This document shows positions 35,582 to 51,789 of a stretch of 64,000 bases of DNA, piece by piece. Below the pieces are notes generated by a model that saw only the letters and a list, made by a program, of their open reading frames with translations, searched no databases and had not been told where the DNA came from. The translations under genes were made by a program, and so were the position numbers. This DNA is from Micromonospora sediminimaris (GTDB lineage: Bacteria; Actinomycetota; Actinomycetes; Mycobacteriales; Micromonosporaceae), in contig FOLJ01000006.1 in assembly GCA_900112325.1 (NCBI GenBank), positions 248,001 through 312,000 on the forward strand, written 5' to 3'. Numbering within the stretch: position 1 is the first letter of the stretch; each line of letters opens with the position of its first letter.

Positions 35582-35609
35582 GCCCCGTGCGCCCTGCGCC
35601 GGGGCTTTT
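35582..35609 (+). terminator. Attenuator-like hairpin in the rplJ leader
   Basis: GCCCC (35582-35586) and GGGGC (35601-35605) enclose a G/C-rich segment, GTGCGCCCTGCGCC, and are followed by TTTTCTG. This is the only leader hairpin here with a clear T-run. It sits 80 nt before rplJ, where attenuation of the operon would be expected. Confidence 0.6.
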
Positions 35610-35689
35610 CTGTTGCCGCGACACCTCCGCCCCGTCACAGGCGCTCGCCTGCGACGGTGACCAGCCTCGAGCAACGAGAGAGGAGGGAC

Positions 35690-36235
35690 ATGGCGGACAA
35701 GCCGATCCGGGCCGACAAGGCCACGGCCGTCGCGGAGCTGACCGAGAGCTTCCGGAGCGCGGGTGCCACCGTGCTGACCGAGTACCGCGGTCTGACGGTC
35801 TCCCAGCTCACCCAGCTGCGGCGCTCGCTCGGCAAGGAGACCAGCTACACGGTTGCCAAGAACACGCTGGCCAAGCGTGCCGCGGCGGACGCGGGCATCT
35901 CCGGCCTCGACGAGCTGTTCACCGGTCCTACCGCGCTGACTTTCGTTTCGGGCGACGTCGTCGAGGCGGCGAAGGGCCTTCGCGACTTCGCGAAGGCCAA
36001 CCCGAAGCTCGTCATCAAGGGCGGCGTCTTCGAGGGCAAGGCCATTTCTGCGGCCGAGGTCACGAAGCTCGCCGACCTGGAGTCCCGCGAGGTGCTGCTG
36101 GCCAAGCTGGCCGGCGCGATGAAGGGCAACCTGAGCAAGGCCGCGGCCCTGTTCCAGGCCCCGCTGTCGAAGACCGCCCGCCTGGCGGCCGCCCTGCAGG
36201 ACAAGCGCGAGAAGGAAGGTGCCGAGGCGGCCTGA
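35690..36235 (+). CDS. rplJ: 50S ribosomal protein L10
   Basis: L10 anchors the L7/L12 dimers to the ribosomal stalk and autoregulates its operon. The 181-residue product has the N-terminal rRNA-binding domain ([20 protein letters not shown], then [12 protein letters not shown]) and a C-terminal helix for L7/L12 binding. AGGAGGG lies right before the ATG at 35690; longer upstream frames are leader sequence. rplL follows after 56 nt. Confidence 0.98.
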   Translation: MADKPIRADKATAVAELTESFRSAGATVLTEYRGLTVSQLTQLRRSLGKETSYTVAKNTLAKRAAADAGISGLDELFTGPTALTFVSGDVVEAAKGLRDFAKANPKLVIKGGVFEGKAISAAEVTKLADLESREVLLAKLAGAMKGNLSKAAALFQAPLSKTARLAAALQDKREKEGAEAA

Positions 36236-36291
36236 GGCCGCGCCGGCACACCACGTTCTTTAGTTTGAACCATTAGGAAAGGACGCCAGAC

Positions 36292-36681
36292 ATGGCGAAG
36301 CTCAGCACCGACGAGCTGCTCGACGCGTTCAAGGAGATGACGCTGATCGAGCTCTCCGAGTTCGTGAAGCAGTTCGAGGAGACCTTCGAGGTCACCGCCG
36401 CCACCCCGGCCGCGATGATGATGGCGGGTCCGGCCACCGGTGGCGCTGCCGCCGAGGCCGAGCCGGAGAAGGACGAGTTCGACGTCATCCTCGACGCCGA
36501 CGGTGGCAAGAAGATCCAGGTCATCAAGGTCGTGCGTGAGCTGACCGGCCTGGGCCTCAAGGAGGCCAAGGACCTGGTCGAGGCCGCCCCGAAGCCGGTC
36601 CTGGAGAAGGTCAACAAGGAGACCGCGGACAAGGCCAAGGCCAAGCTCGAGGGCGAGGGCGCCAAGGTCACCCTCAAGTGA
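36292..36681 (+). CDS. rplL: 50S ribosomal protein L7/L12
   Basis: L7/L12 forms the flexible stalk that recruits translation GTPases. The 129-residue acidic protein has the N-terminal dimerisation helices ([18 protein letters not shown]), an Ala/Gly hinge (about residues 38-58) and the globular domain with [24 protein letters not shown]. It ends [17 protein letters not shown] precedes the ATG. A hairpin follows in the rplL-rpoB gap. Confidence 0.98.
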   Translation: MAKLSTDELLDAFKEMTLIELSEFVKQFEETFEVTAATPAAMMMAGPATGGAAAEAEPEKDEFDVILDADGGKKIQVIKVVRELTGLGLKEAKDLVEAAPKPVLEKVNKETADKAKAKLEGEGAKVTLK

Positions 36682-36734
36682 CCTGAGTCCTACCTGGCCG
36701 TCCCGGCTCGCGTGAACCGGGCACAGCACGTCGC

Positions 36735-36770
36735 GGCGGGCGGCGATCCGACAGTGGATCGTCGTCCGCC
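36735..36770 (+). terminator. Hairpin downstream of rplL
   Basis: GGCGGGCGGCGATCC (36735-36749) pairs with GGATCGTCGTCCGCC (36756-36770) with G-U pairs at two positions, and the loop is 6 nt. GTGTTCGTGT follows. Confidence 0.6.
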
Positions 36771-37094
36771 GTGTTCGTGTACCGGCCCGCAACCGGCATG
36801 AGCAGGGCGTGGAACCCGGTCTGCGGCGCGTTGACCGGGCCGGCGGACTCGCTCGTGGGTGGGAAAGAGCGTCCGATGCCGACAACGGCCCTTGACGCGG
36901 CCCTGGGCTGCCAGGCACGCTGACATGAGCAAGACCTTCCGCGCTTGCGACGGCCACCGCGCGGGTAATGCAGCGGCAGCACCACTCGCCACGCAGACCC
37001 GGGCGGCCCGGCAGGGACGTTGCGTTCCGAGCGGCCCGGTGCGACCCGTTCGAGGGGTCCCGAGGCACGTTCCGCAACAACCTGCGGGGTGGGC

Positions 37095-37123
37095 TGGACA
37101 GCGGTTAGCCTCTCGGCTACACT
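37095..37123 (+). promoter_or_regulatory. rpoB promoter
   Basis: TGGACA (37095-37100), a 17-bp spacer and TACACT (37118-37123): a near-consensus primary sigma factor promoter. It makes a leader of about 120 nt. Confidence 0.75.
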
Positions 37124-37251
37124 GCTAGTTTGCGCTGCCTTCCGACTTGACCCCTGCTCGGAAATGTCCGTTTGTGGATATTTTCTGGTGGGGTCATTGG
37201 AGTGCACGCGTACCAGCCGTTCTGCAGCACCGGTCCTCGGAAGGACGCATC

Positions 37252-40200
37252 TTGGCAGCTTCCCGCCCTGCGAAGACCAGTCGTACGTCGAGCGCATTCG
37301 CTCCCCGCCGAGTTTCCTTCGGTCGGATCACCGAACACCTCGAGGTCCCCAACCTCCTCGCCATTCAGAACGAGTCCTTCGACTGGCTCGTCGGCAACGA
37401 GGCTTGGCAGGGCCGGTCGGCGGACGACCCGCACGCACGCTCGGGTCTCGCGGAGATCCTCGACGAGATCAGTCCCATTGAGGACTTTTCCGGCACTATG
37501 TCGCTTTCCTTCTCGGCGCCGCGCTTCGACGAGGTCAAGGCCTCGATCGAGGAGTGCAAGGAGAAGGACCTCACCTACTGCGCGCCACTGTTCGTGACCG
37601 CGGAGTTCACCAACAACACCACCGGCGAGATCAAGAGCCAGACGGTGTTCATGGGTGACTTCCCGATGATGACGCCGAAGGGCACCTTCATCATCAACGG
37701 CACCGAGCGTGTGGTGGTCAGCCAGCTCGTCCGCTCGCCGGGCGTCTACTTCGACAAGCAGCCGGACAAGACCTCCGACCGCGACCTCTCCAGCGTCAAG
37801 GTCATCCCGAGTCGGGGTGCCTGGCTGGAGTTCGACATCGACAAGCGCGACACGGTCGGCGTTCGCATCGACCGTAAGCGTCGGCAGGCCGTCACGGTGC
37901 TGCTCAAGGCCATCGGATGGTCGGCCGAGCAGATCCGTGAGAAGTTCGGCTGGTCCGAGCTGATGATGACCACGCTCGAAAAGGACCACATCGCCGGCCA
38001 GGACGAGGCGCTCCTCGACATCTACCGAAAGCTGCGCCCTGGCGAGCCGCCGACCCGCGAGAACGCCCAGACCCTGCTCGACAACCTCTTCTTCAACCCG
38101 AAGCGGTACGACGTAGCCAAGGTCGGGCGGTACAAGTTCAACAAGAAGCTCGAGCTGGACGTGCCGATCACCACTGGCACGCTGACCGAGGACGACATCG
38201 TCGCCACCGTGGAGTACCTTTGCCGGCTGCACGCCGGTGAGGAGGGCTACGAGGCCGACGACATCGACCACTTCGGCAACCGGCGGCTGCGTACCGTGGG
38301 CGAGCTGATCCAGAACCAGGTTCGGGTCGGCCTGTCCCGGATGGAGCGGGTCGTCCGCGAGCGGATGACCACCCAGGACGTCGAGGCGATCACGCCGCAG
38401 ACCCTGATCAACATCCGTCCGGTCGTCGCCGCGATCCGGGAGTTCTTCGGCACCTCGCAGCTGTCCCAGTTCATGGACCAGACCAACCCGCTGGCGGGCC
38501 TGACCCACCGGCGGCGGCTGAGCGCGCTCGGCCCCGGCGGTCTGTCCCGGGAGCGGGCCGGCTTCGAGGTCCGCGACGTGCACCCGTCCCACTACGGCCG
38601 GATGTGCCCGATCGAGACGCCGGAAGGCCCGAACATCGGTCTGATCGGCGCGCTGTCCACCTTCGCCCGGGTCAACCCGTTCGGCTTCATCGAGACGCCG
38701 TACCGGAAGGTCATCGACGGTCGGGTCACCGACCAGATCGACTACCTGACCGCGGACGAGGAGGACCGGTTTGTCAAGGCGCAGGCCAACGCCCCGCTGC
38801 GGGCCGACGGCACGTTCGCCGAGGACCGCGTCCTGGTTCGGCGTAAGGGCGGCGAGACCGAGGACGTCCCGCCGGCCGCCGTGGACTACATGGACGTGTC
38901 GCCGCGGCAGATGACCTCGGTCGCGACCGCGATGATTCCGTTCCTGGAGCACGACGACGCGAACCGGGCCCTGATGGGCGCGAACATGCAGCGTCAAGCG
39001 GTGCCGCTGGTCAAGGCCGAGTCTCCGCTTGTCGGCACCGGCATGGAGTACCGGGCCGCGGTCGACGCCGGTGACGTGGTCGTGGCCGAGGTCGGTGGCG
39101 TGGTCGAGGACCTCTGCGCCGACTACATCACGGTCCACCAGGACGACGGCCACCGCCGGACGTACCTGCTGCACAAGTTCCGCCGCTCCAACGCCGGCTC
39201 CTGCGTCAACCAGAAGCCTGTGGTCTTCGAGGGTGACCGGGTCGAGGCCGGCCAGGTCATCGCCGACGGTCCGTGCACCGACGAGGGCGAGATGGCGCTC
39301 GGGCGCAACCTGCTCGTGGCGTTCATGTGTTGGGAGGGGCACAACTACGAGGACGCGATCATCCTGTCGCAGCGCCTCGTGCAGCAGGACGTGCTCACCT
39401 CGATCCACATCGAGGAGCACGAGGTCGACGCGCGGGACACCAAGCTCGGCCCGGAGGAGATCACCCGCGACATCCCGAACGTCAGCGAGGAGATGCTCGC
39501 CGACCTCGACGAGCGCGGGATCATCCGGATCGGTGCCGAGGTCGTCCCCGGCGACATCCTGGTCGGCAAGGTCACCCCGAAGGGCGAGACCGAGCTGACT
39601 CCGGAGGAGCGGCTGCTCCGCGCGATCTTCGGTGAGAAGGCGCGTGAGGTCCGGGACACCTCGCTGAAGGTCCCGCACGGTGAGACCGGCACGGTCATCG
39701 GCGTGCGTACCTTCTCCCGCGAGGACGGCGACGAGTTGCCGCCGGGCGTCAACGAGCTGGTCCGGGTCTACGTCGCCCAGAAGCGGAAGATCCAGGACGG
39801 CGACAAGCTCGCCGGCCGGCACGGCAACAAGGGCGTCATCTCGAAGATCCTGCCGGTCGAGGACATGCCGTTCCTGGAGGACGGCACCCCTGTCGACATC
39901 GTGCTCAACCCGCTGGGTGTGCCGAGCCGGATGAACATCGGCCAGGTGCTGGAGACTCACCTGGGCTGGGTGGCCAAGACCGGTTGGCAGGTCGACGGCG
40001 ACGACGCCGAGTGGAAGCGCCAGCTTCAGGGCATCGGCGCCGACTCCTCCGAGCCGGACACCAACGTGGCCACCCCGGTCTTCGACGGTGCCCGCGAGGA
40101 GGAGATCTCCGGTCTGCTCGCGTCGACCCTGCCCAACCGGGACGGTCGGCAGCTGATCGGTTCCTCCGGTAAGGCGCAGCTGTTCGACGGTCGCTCCGGG

Positions 40201-40683
40201 GAGCCGCTGCCCGATCCGATCGCGGTCGGCTACATCTACATCCTGAAGCTCAACCACCTGGTCGACGACAAGATCCACGCTCGGTCGACCGGCCCGTACT
40301 CGATGATCACGCAGCAGCCGCTGGGTGGTAAGGCGCAGTTCGGTGGCCAGCGTTTCGGCGAGATGGAGTGTTGGGCGATGCAGGCATACGGTGCCGCGTA
40401 CGCCCTGCAGGAGCTGCTGACGATCAAGTCCGACGATGTTCTCGGTCGGGTGAAGGTCTACGAGGCCATCGTCAAGGGCGAGAACATCCCGGAGCCGGGC
40501 ATCCCGGAGTCGTTCAAGGTGCTGCTCAAGGAGCTGCAGTCGCTGTGCCTCAACGTTGAGGTGCTTTCCAGCGACGGTGTGGCCCTGGAGATGCGCGAGA
40601 CCGACGACGAGGTGTTCCGGGCCGCGGAGGAACTGGGTATCGACCTGTCCCGGCGCGAGCCGAGCTCGGTCGAGGAAGTGTGA
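37252..40683 (+). CDS. rpoB: DNA-directed RNA polymerase subunit beta
   Basis: RpoB forms half of the RNA polymerase active-site cleft and the rifampicin pocket. The 1143-residue product starts at a TTG ([10 protein letters not shown]) with AAGGA about 10 nt upstream; actinomycete rpoB commonly begins with TTG-Ala-Ala-Ser-Arg. The rifampicin region (about residues 400-425) reads [20 protein letters not shown] and then RRRLSALG. D516, H526 and S531 (E. coli numbering) are wild type; N518 is T and S522 is A. It is separated from rpoC by a large hairpin. Confidence 0.98.
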   Translation: MAASRPAKTSRTSSAFAPRRVSFGRITEHLEVPNLLAIQNESFDWLVGNEAWQGRSADDPHARSGLAEILDEISPIEDFSGTMSLSFSAPRFDEVKASIEECKEKDLTYCAPLFVTAEFTNNTTGEIKSQTVFMGDFPMMTPKGTFIINGTERVVVSQLVRSPGVYFDKQPDKTSDRDLSSVKVIPSRGAWLEFDIDKRDTVGVRIDRKRRQAVTVLLKAIGWSAEQIREKFGWSELMMTTLEKDHIAGQDEALLDIYRKLRPGEPPTRENAQTLLDNLFFNPKRYDVAKVGRYKFNKKLELDVPITTGTLTEDDIVATVEYLCRLHAGEEGYEADDIDHFGNRRLRTVGELIQNQVRVGLSRMERVVRERMTTQDVEAITPQTLINIRPVVAAIREFFGTSQLSQFMDQTNPLAGLTHRRRLSALGPGGLSRERAGFEVRDVHPSHYGRMCPIETPEGPNIGLIGALSTFARVNPFGFIETPYRKVIDGRVTDQIDYLTADEEDRFVKAQANAPLRADGTFAEDRVLVRRKGGETEDVPPAAVDYMDVSPRQMTSVATAMIPFLEHDDANRALMGANMQRQAVPLVKAESPLVGTGMEYRAAVDAGDVVVAEVGGVVEDLCADYITVHQDDGHRRTYLLHKFRRSNAGSCVNQKPVVFEGDRVEAGQVIADGPCTDEGEMALGRNLLVAFMCWEGHNYEDAIILSQRLVQQDVLTSIHIEEHEVDARDTKLGPEEITRDIPNVSEEMLADLDERGIIRIGAEVVPGDILVGKVTPKGETELTPEERLLRAIFGEKAREVRDTSLKVPHGETGTVIGVRTFSREDGDELPPGVNELVRVYVAQKRKIQDGDKLAGRHGNKGVISKILPVEDMPFLEDGTPVDIVLNPLGVPSRMNIGQVLETHLGWVAKTGWQVDGDDAEWKRQLQGIGADSSEPDTNVATPVFDGAREEEISGLLASTLPNRDGRQLIGSSGKAQLFDGRSGEPLPDPIAVGYIYILKLNHLVDDKIHARSTGPYSMITQQPLGGKAQFGGQRFGEMECWAMQAYGAAYALQELLTIKSDDVLGRVKVYEAIVKGENIPEPGIPESFKVLLKELQSLCLNVEVLSSDGVALEMRETDDEVFRAAEELGIDLSRREPSSVEEV

Positions 40684-40689
40684 CGTTGG

Positions 40690-40761
40690 GGTTTCGGGGC
40701 GGGGCGACCCACTCCGGGCGGTCAGGCTTGATCCCTTCGTGGGTCACCCCGCCCCGAAACC
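40690..40761 (+). terminator. Large hairpin between rpoB and rpoC
   Basis: The 23-nt arms 40690-40712 (from GGTTTCGGGGCGGGG) and 40739-40761 pair with a single mismatch, and the loop is 26 nt. There is no T-run. Since rpoC must be expressed with rpoB, it more likely serves as a processing site or partial attenuator than a full stop (inference). Confidence 0.6.
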
Positions 40762-40811
40762 AAAACCCGGTGAGCTGCTGACGCACCAAGCGACGTGTGA
40801 GGGATTTGAAC

Positions 40812-44699
<3,888 letters not shown>

Positions 44700-44711
44700 T
44701 CCGTCAGCTCT

Positions 44712-44751
44712 GACAACGAGGCCCCCGGCATCTGCCGGGGGCCTCGTTGTC
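44712..44751. terminator. Terminator of rpoBC
   Basis: A 19-bp perfect stem (44712-44730, GACAACGAGGCCCCCGGCA, with 44733-44751) around a tight loop, 13 nt after the rpoC stop. It ends CTCGTTGTC. Confidence 0.85.
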
Positions 44752-44776
44752 GGTACCGGTCGCTATGGTCGCCGGC

Positions 44777-45124
44777 ATGTCTGCGAGCCCACTACGCAAG
44801 GTCGACACGGTCTTCGTCAAGGTCGACGATCCGCACGCCGTGGCCGAGTGGTACGAGCAGGTACTGGGCTGGCCGGAGCTGTTCCGCACCTCGCACATCG
44901 TGGTGCTGAAGGCACCGGAGGGTCCGCCGGTCACCTTGCTCAACCCGGGCGGCGGTGAGTGGTCCGGCTTCAACTTCCACGCTCCCGACGCGGCCACCGC
45001 GCGGGCCTGGCTGATCGAGCGGGGCGCCGAGGTCGGCGAGCTGAACGAGGCGCCCGACCAGCCGGTCACCTGGTTCTGGTTCCGTGACCCGCTCGGCAAC
45101 CGGCTAGAGGTCTGCTCCTACTGA
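44777..45124 (+). CDS. VOC family protein (glyoxalase/bleomycin-resistance fold)
   Basis: A 115-residue single VOC domain: VDTVFVKVDDPHAVAEWYEQVLGW at the start and WFWFRDPLGNRLEVCSY at the end, the classic metal-site glutamate region. VOC proteins range from dioxygenases to antibiotic-binding proteins, so the function is open. The ATG at 44777 is chosen because a TATGGT -10-like box ends 7 nt upstream (leaderless pattern); an ATG at 44765 overlaps that box. Confidence 0.82.
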   Translation: MSASPLRKVDTVFVKVDDPHAVAEWYEQVLGWPELFRTSHIVVLKAPEGPPVTLLNPGGGEWSGFNFHAPDAATARAWLIERGAEVGELNEAPDQPVTWFWFRDPLGNRLEVCSY

Positions 45125-45151
45125 TCCGGATCGCCCGGGCATGATGGAGAC

Positions 45152-45526
45152 ATGACGACCGCCGCCGGACCCATGCCGGTTGCACCTCCACCGGAGCCGC
45201 CCCGGCATCCGCTCGACCCGGATCCGGTCCGGGCGACCAAGGCTCGGGCGGTCTTCGCCCTCGGCCTGATGGCCGCACTGACGGGACTGCTGATCGGTGG
45301 CGTGGTACCGGCCACGGTGGCCCTGCACCTGGCCCGGCAGGCGCGTCGGGAGGCGTACGCCTCGGCGGGTTTCCTGACCGGTGCGGCCTGGCTGCGTCGT
45401 GGCGAGCGGCTGGCCTGGACGGGCCTGGTGCTGGTCGCGGTCAGCCTGGTGGTGGCGCTGGTGATCGGGGTGGTCCGGCTCGCCGAGTCGCCCTACGGGC
45501 AGGACTTCGCGCCTGAAGTCGACTGA
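45152..45526 (+). CDS. Small membrane protein of unknown function
   Basis: A 124-residue protein. The first 30 residues are Pro-rich. Two hydrophobic segments follow (AVFALGLMAALTGLLIGGVVPATVAL and LAWTGLVLVAVSLVVALVIGVV) separated by a basic loop with GFLTGAAWLRRGERLAW. It resembles DUF4190-type small membrane proteins in layout. A CATGAT box ends 6 nt before the ATG. No function can be inferred. Confidence 0.7.
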   Translation: MTTAAGPMPVAPPPEPPRHPLDPDPVRATKARAVFALGLMAALTGLLIGGVVPATVALHLARQARREAYASAGFLTGAAWLRRGERLAWTGLVLVAVSLVVALVIGVVRLAESPYGQDFAPEVD

Positions 45527-45635
45527 TCGGCGCCCGGTGCGTCCTCGCGCCCGGCACCGAGGGGCTGACTGCCGACGGTAGCCTGACCGGTGTCCGTCGC
45601 GTGGTGCGTGGACGCTGCCCGACAAGGAGGATCCC

Positions 45636-46523
45636 GTGACGGAACCGGCGCGCCCCGAGGGCGGCGAAGCCGCTCAGCCCATCGTCGGGCGCCCCGATGC
45701 CGACCAGACGGGATGGGCCCGGCCTGGAAGCGATCGGTCCGAACCGGAACAGGCCGTCCCGCCGACCTCCCCGCCGACACCTACCGCGACGCCCGCCGGT
45801 CCGCCGTCCGGCCCGCCAGTCCCGGGCCCACCGCCCGCCGCTGCCCCTTTCGGCCCGCCGCCCGCGAACTCGCCCTTTGGCCCGCCGCCCGGCTCGCCGG
45901 CCGCAGGCTCTCCTTTCGGACCGCCCGGCTCCCCGGCTTGGGGGCCGCCGCCCGGCTCGCCGACCTGGGGGCCGCCGCCTGGCTCGGCACCGCTCGCTCC
46001 GGCGGCCTTCGGGCCCTCGGCGGGCGGTCCATCCGCCTTCGGGGCGGTGCCGGGGTCGCCGCCGGCACCGGGTGGGCCCACCGGCGGCTCAGGCTGGGGA
46101 CAGCCACCGCCGCCGCAGGATCCTCCCCGACCGCCGAAGCGGGTCGAGCCGGTGCCCGGTACGCCGTTCGCGGTGGTGCACCTCGACGTGCCCCCGGTCG
46201 CCTCCGGCCTGGCGGTCGGCTCGCTGGTGGCCGGTATCACCTCGATTCTGGTCTCGATTCTGGTCATCTGCGTGGGCGCCATCGGGGGAGGGGCGAACGG
46301 AGCCTGGGCGGCGGGTGCTTTCGCCGCCCTCGGTGGCCTCACCGGGGTGGGCGCCGTCGTGGCCGGCCTGCTCGGCCTGCGGCAGATCCGCCGCCCGGCG
46401 CCTCCGCCGGCGGTCCGCTTCACCGGGCGGGGCCTGGCCATCGCGGGAATCAGCTGCGGTGGGACCGGCCTGCTGCTCTGCCTGATAGGCGTGGGGCTGG
46501 CGGTGCTGCTGGCACTGGCTTAG
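45636..46523 (+). CDS. Pro-rich membrane protein, DUF4190-like
   Basis: A 295-residue product from a GTG start with AGGAGG upstream. Residues 1-170 are almost entirely Pro/Gly/Ser/Ala, with repeats of the form FGPPPGSP and WGPPPGSP. The C-terminal third has three hydrophobic segments (ASGLAVGSLVAGITSILVSIL, a middle one, and GLAIAGISCGGTGLLLCL), the DUF4190 layout. The Pro-rich arm probably extends into the cytoplasm. Function unknown. Confidence 0.75.
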   Translation: MTEPARPEGGEAAQPIVGRPDADQTGWARPGSDRSEPEQAVPPTSPPTPTATPAGPPSGPPVPGPPPAAAPFGPPPANSPFGPPPGSPAAGSPFGPPGSPAWGPPPGSPTWGPPPGSAPLAPAAFGPSAGGPSAFGAVPGSPPAPGGPTGGSGWGQPPPPQDPPRPPKRVEPVPGTPFAVVHLDVPPVASGLAVGSLVAGITSILVSILVICVGAIGGGANGAWAAGAFAALGGLTGVGAVVAGLLGLRQIRRPAPPPAVRFTGRGLAIAGISCGGTGLLLCLIGVGLAVLLALA

Positions 46524-46769
46524 AACCGCCTGGCCATCGCCTCCCGAGAGACTCCGCCCCGGGTCGGGGCGCCGCCGTGTCCCTGGCTGGTTCGGGCGAG
46601 CCTCTGCCGACATCTCGGCCGATCGCTGGCCGGGCTGCGGTCAGCTGGGGGCTCGCGGGCCGGTTTCCGGTAGAGCCGGTACACTTGTGTCCGTAGGTGC
46701 CCATCACGGGCGGGCGGTGCGACAGAGACCAGCCGGCAAGCGGTGCGGCGTCCGGCAGGTCTTTCCGTT

Positions 46770-46798
46770 TTGACCTGCGCGGCTGTGGTAGGTACTCT
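46770..46798 (+). promoter_or_regulatory. Promoter of the str operon
   Basis: TTGACC (46770-46775), exactly 17 bp, then TACTCT (46793-46798). Confidence 0.7.
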
Positions 46799-46970
46799 TT
46801 CCCCTTGTGCCCGGGCCTGCCCGGGCAACTCGTGCGTGCGCTGGAGCCGGTTATCCGATATCCGGACGGCACCACGATTGGAGCCAGAAGATCCGGCCTG
46901 CGGCGATCCGTGTGCCGGTGACAAACCCCGGGTCTGCGCGCAAGCGCCGGACGGGAACCGTGAGTTTGGC

Positions 46971-46988
46971 GACACGCCCGACCGCGGG
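46971..46988 (+). promoter_or_regulatory. 18-nt motif shared with the rpsJ leader
   Basis: GACACGCCCGACCGCGGG, ending 113 nt before the rpsL start. An exact copy lies at 51790-51807, 78 nt before rpsJ. It may be part of an RNA structure common to ribosomal protein leaders. Confidence 0.5.
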
Positions 46989-47101
46989 TGCCGGGACCTC
47001 CGCGAGGTGGCCCTGGCCGGAATGTAGGAGAGCCGATCACGAGATCGGCTACGGCAGACGGCGCGGTCGCGAGCAGCGGCCGAAGGGAGCGGAGAAACCC
47101 G

Positions 47102-47476
<375 letters not shown>

Positions 47477-47477
47477 C

Positions 47478-47948
47478 ATGCCGCGTAAGGGACCTGCTCC
47501 GCGGCGACCGCTGGTCGCTGACCCGGTGTACAACTCGCCGCTGGTCACGCAGCTGGTGAACAAGATCCTGCTGCGCGGCAAGCGTCAGCTCGCCGAGCGC
47601 GTGGTCTACGCCGCCCTGGAGGGCTGCCGGGAGAAGTCCGGGACCGACCCGGTCGTCACCCTCAAGCGCGCCATGGACAACGTCAAGCCGACCCTTGAGG
47701 TGCGCAGCCGCCGTGTCGGTGGCGCGACCTACCAGGTGCCGGTCGAGGTCCGGCCGGCCCGGGCCACCACGCTGGGCCTGCGCTGGCTGGTGACCTACGC
47801 CCGCGCTCGGCGTGAGAAGACGATGATCGAGCGGCTGATGAACGAGCTGCTGGACGCGAGCAACGGCCTCGGTGCCGCCGTCAAGCGGCGCGAGGACACG
47901 CACAAGATGGCCGAGTCCAACAAGGCCTTCGCGCACTACCGCTGGTAA
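47478..47948 (+). CDS. rpsG: 30S ribosomal protein S7
   Basis: S7 nucleates assembly of the 30S head and contacts the E-site tRNA. The 156-residue product starts [12 protein letters not shown] and contains the signature [20 protein letters not shown]. It ends AFAHYRW, standard length for the family. It sits between rpsL and fusA in the usual str order, with a hairpin before fusA. Confidence 0.98.
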   Translation: MPRKGPAPRRPLVADPVYNSPLVTQLVNKILLRGKRQLAERVVYAALEGCREKSGTDPVVTLKRAMDNVKPTLEVRSRRVGGATYQVPVEVRPARATTLGLRWLVTYARARREKTMIERLMNELLDASNGLGAAVKRREDTHKMAESNKAFAHYRW

Positions 47949-47954
47949 CACCCT

Positions 47955-47982
47955 GGTCCCGGCGCCATCCGGTGCCGGGACC
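47955..47982 (+). terminator. Hairpin between rpsG and fusA
   Basis: GGTCCCGGCGCC (47955-47966) pairs with GGTGCCGGGACC (47971-47982) with one G-U pair and an ATCC loop, 7 nt after the rpsG stop. Possibly an attenuator or mRNA processing site. Confidence 0.55.
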
Positions 47983-48022
47983 GCCACCAGTTGTGTCGAG
48001 ACGACGATAAGTAGGGATTGAA

Positions 48023-50119
<2,097 letters not shown>

Positions 50120-50149
50120 CGCTCACCTGACGTGATCGGATGATCCGAC

Positions 50150-50185
50150 GGTGGTCGCGGAAGGAATTCCCCGACCGCGACCACC
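50150..50185 (+). terminator. Hairpin between fusA and tuf
   Basis: GGTGGTCGCGG (50150-50160) pairs perfectly with CCGCGACCACC (50175-50185) around a 14-nt loop. tuf may therefore have its own promoter; a TAGGCT box at 50215-50220 is a weak candidate with no clear -35. Confidence 0.55.
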
Positions 50186-50342
50186 TCGGTCGGATTGTGT
50201 GAATTCCGGGCCTGTAGGCTTCATCGCCGCAGAACCCACAAAGCTCTCCGGCCGTCAGGCCGGAAAGGCTGTCGACAGAGTCCTAAGCGCCGCTCCTGGC
50301 GCGCCGGGGCGAACGAACCAAGAAGTCCACAGGAGGACACCA

Positions 50343-51536
50343 GTGGCGAAGGCGAAGTTCGAGCGGACTAAGCCGCACGTCAACATCGGCACCATTGGTC
50401 ACATCGACCACGGTAAGACGACGCTGACGGCGGCCATCACCAAGGTCCTGCACGACCAGTTCCCGGACCTGAACCCGTACACGCCGTTCGACGAGATCGA
50501 CAAGGCGCCGGAGGAGAAGGCCCGCGGCATCACGATCTCGATCGCACACGTCGAGTACCAGACCGAGGCGCGGCACTACGCGCACGTCGACTGCCCCGGT
50601 CACGCCGACTACATCAAGAACATGATCACCGGTGCCGCCCAGATGGACGGCGCGATCCTGGTGGTCGCGGCGACCGACGGCCCGATGCCGCAGACCCGCG
50701 AGCACGTGCTGCTGGCCCGCCAGGTTGGCGTGCCGTACATCGTCGTGGCGCTGAACAAGAGCGACATGGTCGACGACGAGGAGCTGCTGGAGCTCGTCGA
50801 GCTTGAGGTCCGCGAGCTGCTCTCGTCGCAGGAGTACCCGGGCGACGACCTGCCGGTCGTGCGCGTCTCGGCGCTGAAGGCCCTGGAGGGCGACCCGGAG
50901 TGGACCGGGAAGCTGATGGACCTGATGAACGCCGTCGACACCGCGATCCCGCAGCCGGAGCGCGAGACCGAGAAGCCGTTCCTGATGCCGATCGAGGACG
51001 TCTTCACGATCACCGGTCGTGGCACCGTCGTCACCGGTCGCGCCGAGCGCGGCATCCTCAAGCCGAACGAGGAGGTGGAGATCGTCGGTATCCGCGAGAA
51101 GTCGCAGAAGACGGTCTGCACCGGCATCGAGATGTTCCGCAAGCTGCTCGACGAGGCCCGTGCGGGTGAGAACGTCGGTCTGCTGCTGCGCGGCATCAAG
51201 CGCGAGGACGTCGAGCGCGGCATGGTGGTCGTCAAGCCGGGCACCACGACCCCGCACACGGAGTTCGAGGCGACGGTCTACATCCTCTCCAAGGAGGAGG
51301 GCGGCCGGCACACCCCGTTCTTCCAGAACTACCGTCCGCAGTTCTACTTCCGGACCACGGACGTCACCGGTGTCGTCACCCTCCCCGAGGGCACCGAGAT
51401 GGTCATGCCGGGCGACAACACCACGATGACCGTGAAGCTGATCCAGCCCATCGCGATGGAGGAAAACCTCAAGTTCGCGATCCGGGAGGGTGGCCGTACG
51501 GTCGGCGCTGGTCGCGTCACCAAGATCATCAAGTGA
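50343..51536 (+). CDS. tuf: Elongation factor Tu
   Basis: EF-Tu delivers aminoacyl-tRNA to the ribosome. The 397-residue product has the P-loop GHIDHGKTT (19-27), DCPGH (81-85) and NKSD (about 136-139) in domain 1, and the two beta-barrel domains ending [11 protein letters not shown] start preceded by AGGAGG. Only one tuf copy lies in this window. Confidence 0.98.
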   Translation: MAKAKFERTKPHVNIGTIGHIDHGKTTLTAAITKVLHDQFPDLNPYTPFDEIDKAPEEKARGITISIAHVEYQTEARHYAHVDCPGHADYIKNMITGAAQMDGAILVVAATDGPMPQTREHVLLARQVGVPYIVVALNKSDMVDDEELLELVELEVRELLSSQEYPGDDLPVVRVSALKALEGDPEWTGKLMDLMNAVDTAIPQPERETEKPFLMPIEDVFTITGRGTVVTGRAERGILKPNEEVEIVGIREKSQKTVCTGIEMFRKLLDEARAGENVGLLLRGIKREDVERGMVVVKPGTTTPHTEFEATVYILSKEEGGRHTPFFQNYRPQFYFRTTDVTGVVTLPEGTEMVMPGDNTTMTVKLIQPIAMEENLKFAIREGGRTVGAGRVTKIIK

Positions 51537-51552
51537 GCTGGGTAACCCCGAT

Positions 51553-51581
51553 TAGACCCGCCGCCGGTCGTGCGGCATACT
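51553..51581 (+). promoter_or_regulatory. Candidate promoter of the S10 operon
   Basis: TAGACC (51553-51558), a 17-bp spacer and CATACT (51576-51581), in the gap after tuf. Confidence 0.45.
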
Positions 51582-51789
51582 AGTCAGGTTGCGTAACGAC
51601 AGTTCGCCGCCCGTGTTCGGCTTCCGCTGAACCTCCGGGTAGGCAGAGCAGTCGGGCGTGGGGTGGTTGGCGGCCCGTCCGTCAACCACCCTCGCGCGGC
51701 GTTCAGGTCGCCTCAGTGCGATCGGCGCTTGGACCCACCGCGGTCAGGATCGCTCCGGTATCCCGGGGCGGAGCCTGGCCCCAGGGCGC

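Larger units (their letters stand above)
35283..35689 (+). promoter_or_regulatory. rplJL promoter and long leader (L10 leader region)
   Basis: This 407-bp stretch holds no gene. A promoter is visible (35408-35437), giving a leader of about 245 nt before rplJ. In other bacteria this region carries the L10-binding mRNA leader that autoregulates rplJL (established for the family). A terminator-like hairpin lies at 35582-35609. The rest is G/C-rich with no further recognised element. Confidence 0.6.
36682..37251 (+). promoter_or_regulatory. rplL-rpoB intergenic region with hairpin and rpoB promoter
   Basis: No gene is supported in this 570-bp gap. It holds a hairpin (36735-36770) that would end or attenuate rplJL transcription, and a strong promoter at 37095-37123 about 130 nt before the rpoB start. 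The transcript leader after the promoter shows no recognised element. The small plus-strand frames here have no ribosome sites or family features. Confidence 0.6.
46524..47101 (+). promoter_or_regulatory. rpsL upstream region: promoters and long str-operon leader
   Basis: A 578-bp stretch without a supported gene. A weak hairpin (46555-46571) lies after the preceding gene. A -10-like TACACT is at 46680-46685. The best promoter is at 46770-46798, giving a leader of about 295 nt. The leader contains an 18-nt motif (46971-46988) that is repeated exactly in the rpsJ leader. A GAUC-rich stem (CCGATCACGAGATCGG, near 47032-47047) lies closer to rpsL. Confidence 0.6.

Noticed and set aside
37117..40278. 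1053-codon open frame antisense to rpoB
   Set aside because: High-GC shadow frame opposite an unmistakable rpoB; no family features or ribosome site. The same holds for the 1249-codon frame antisense to rpoC.
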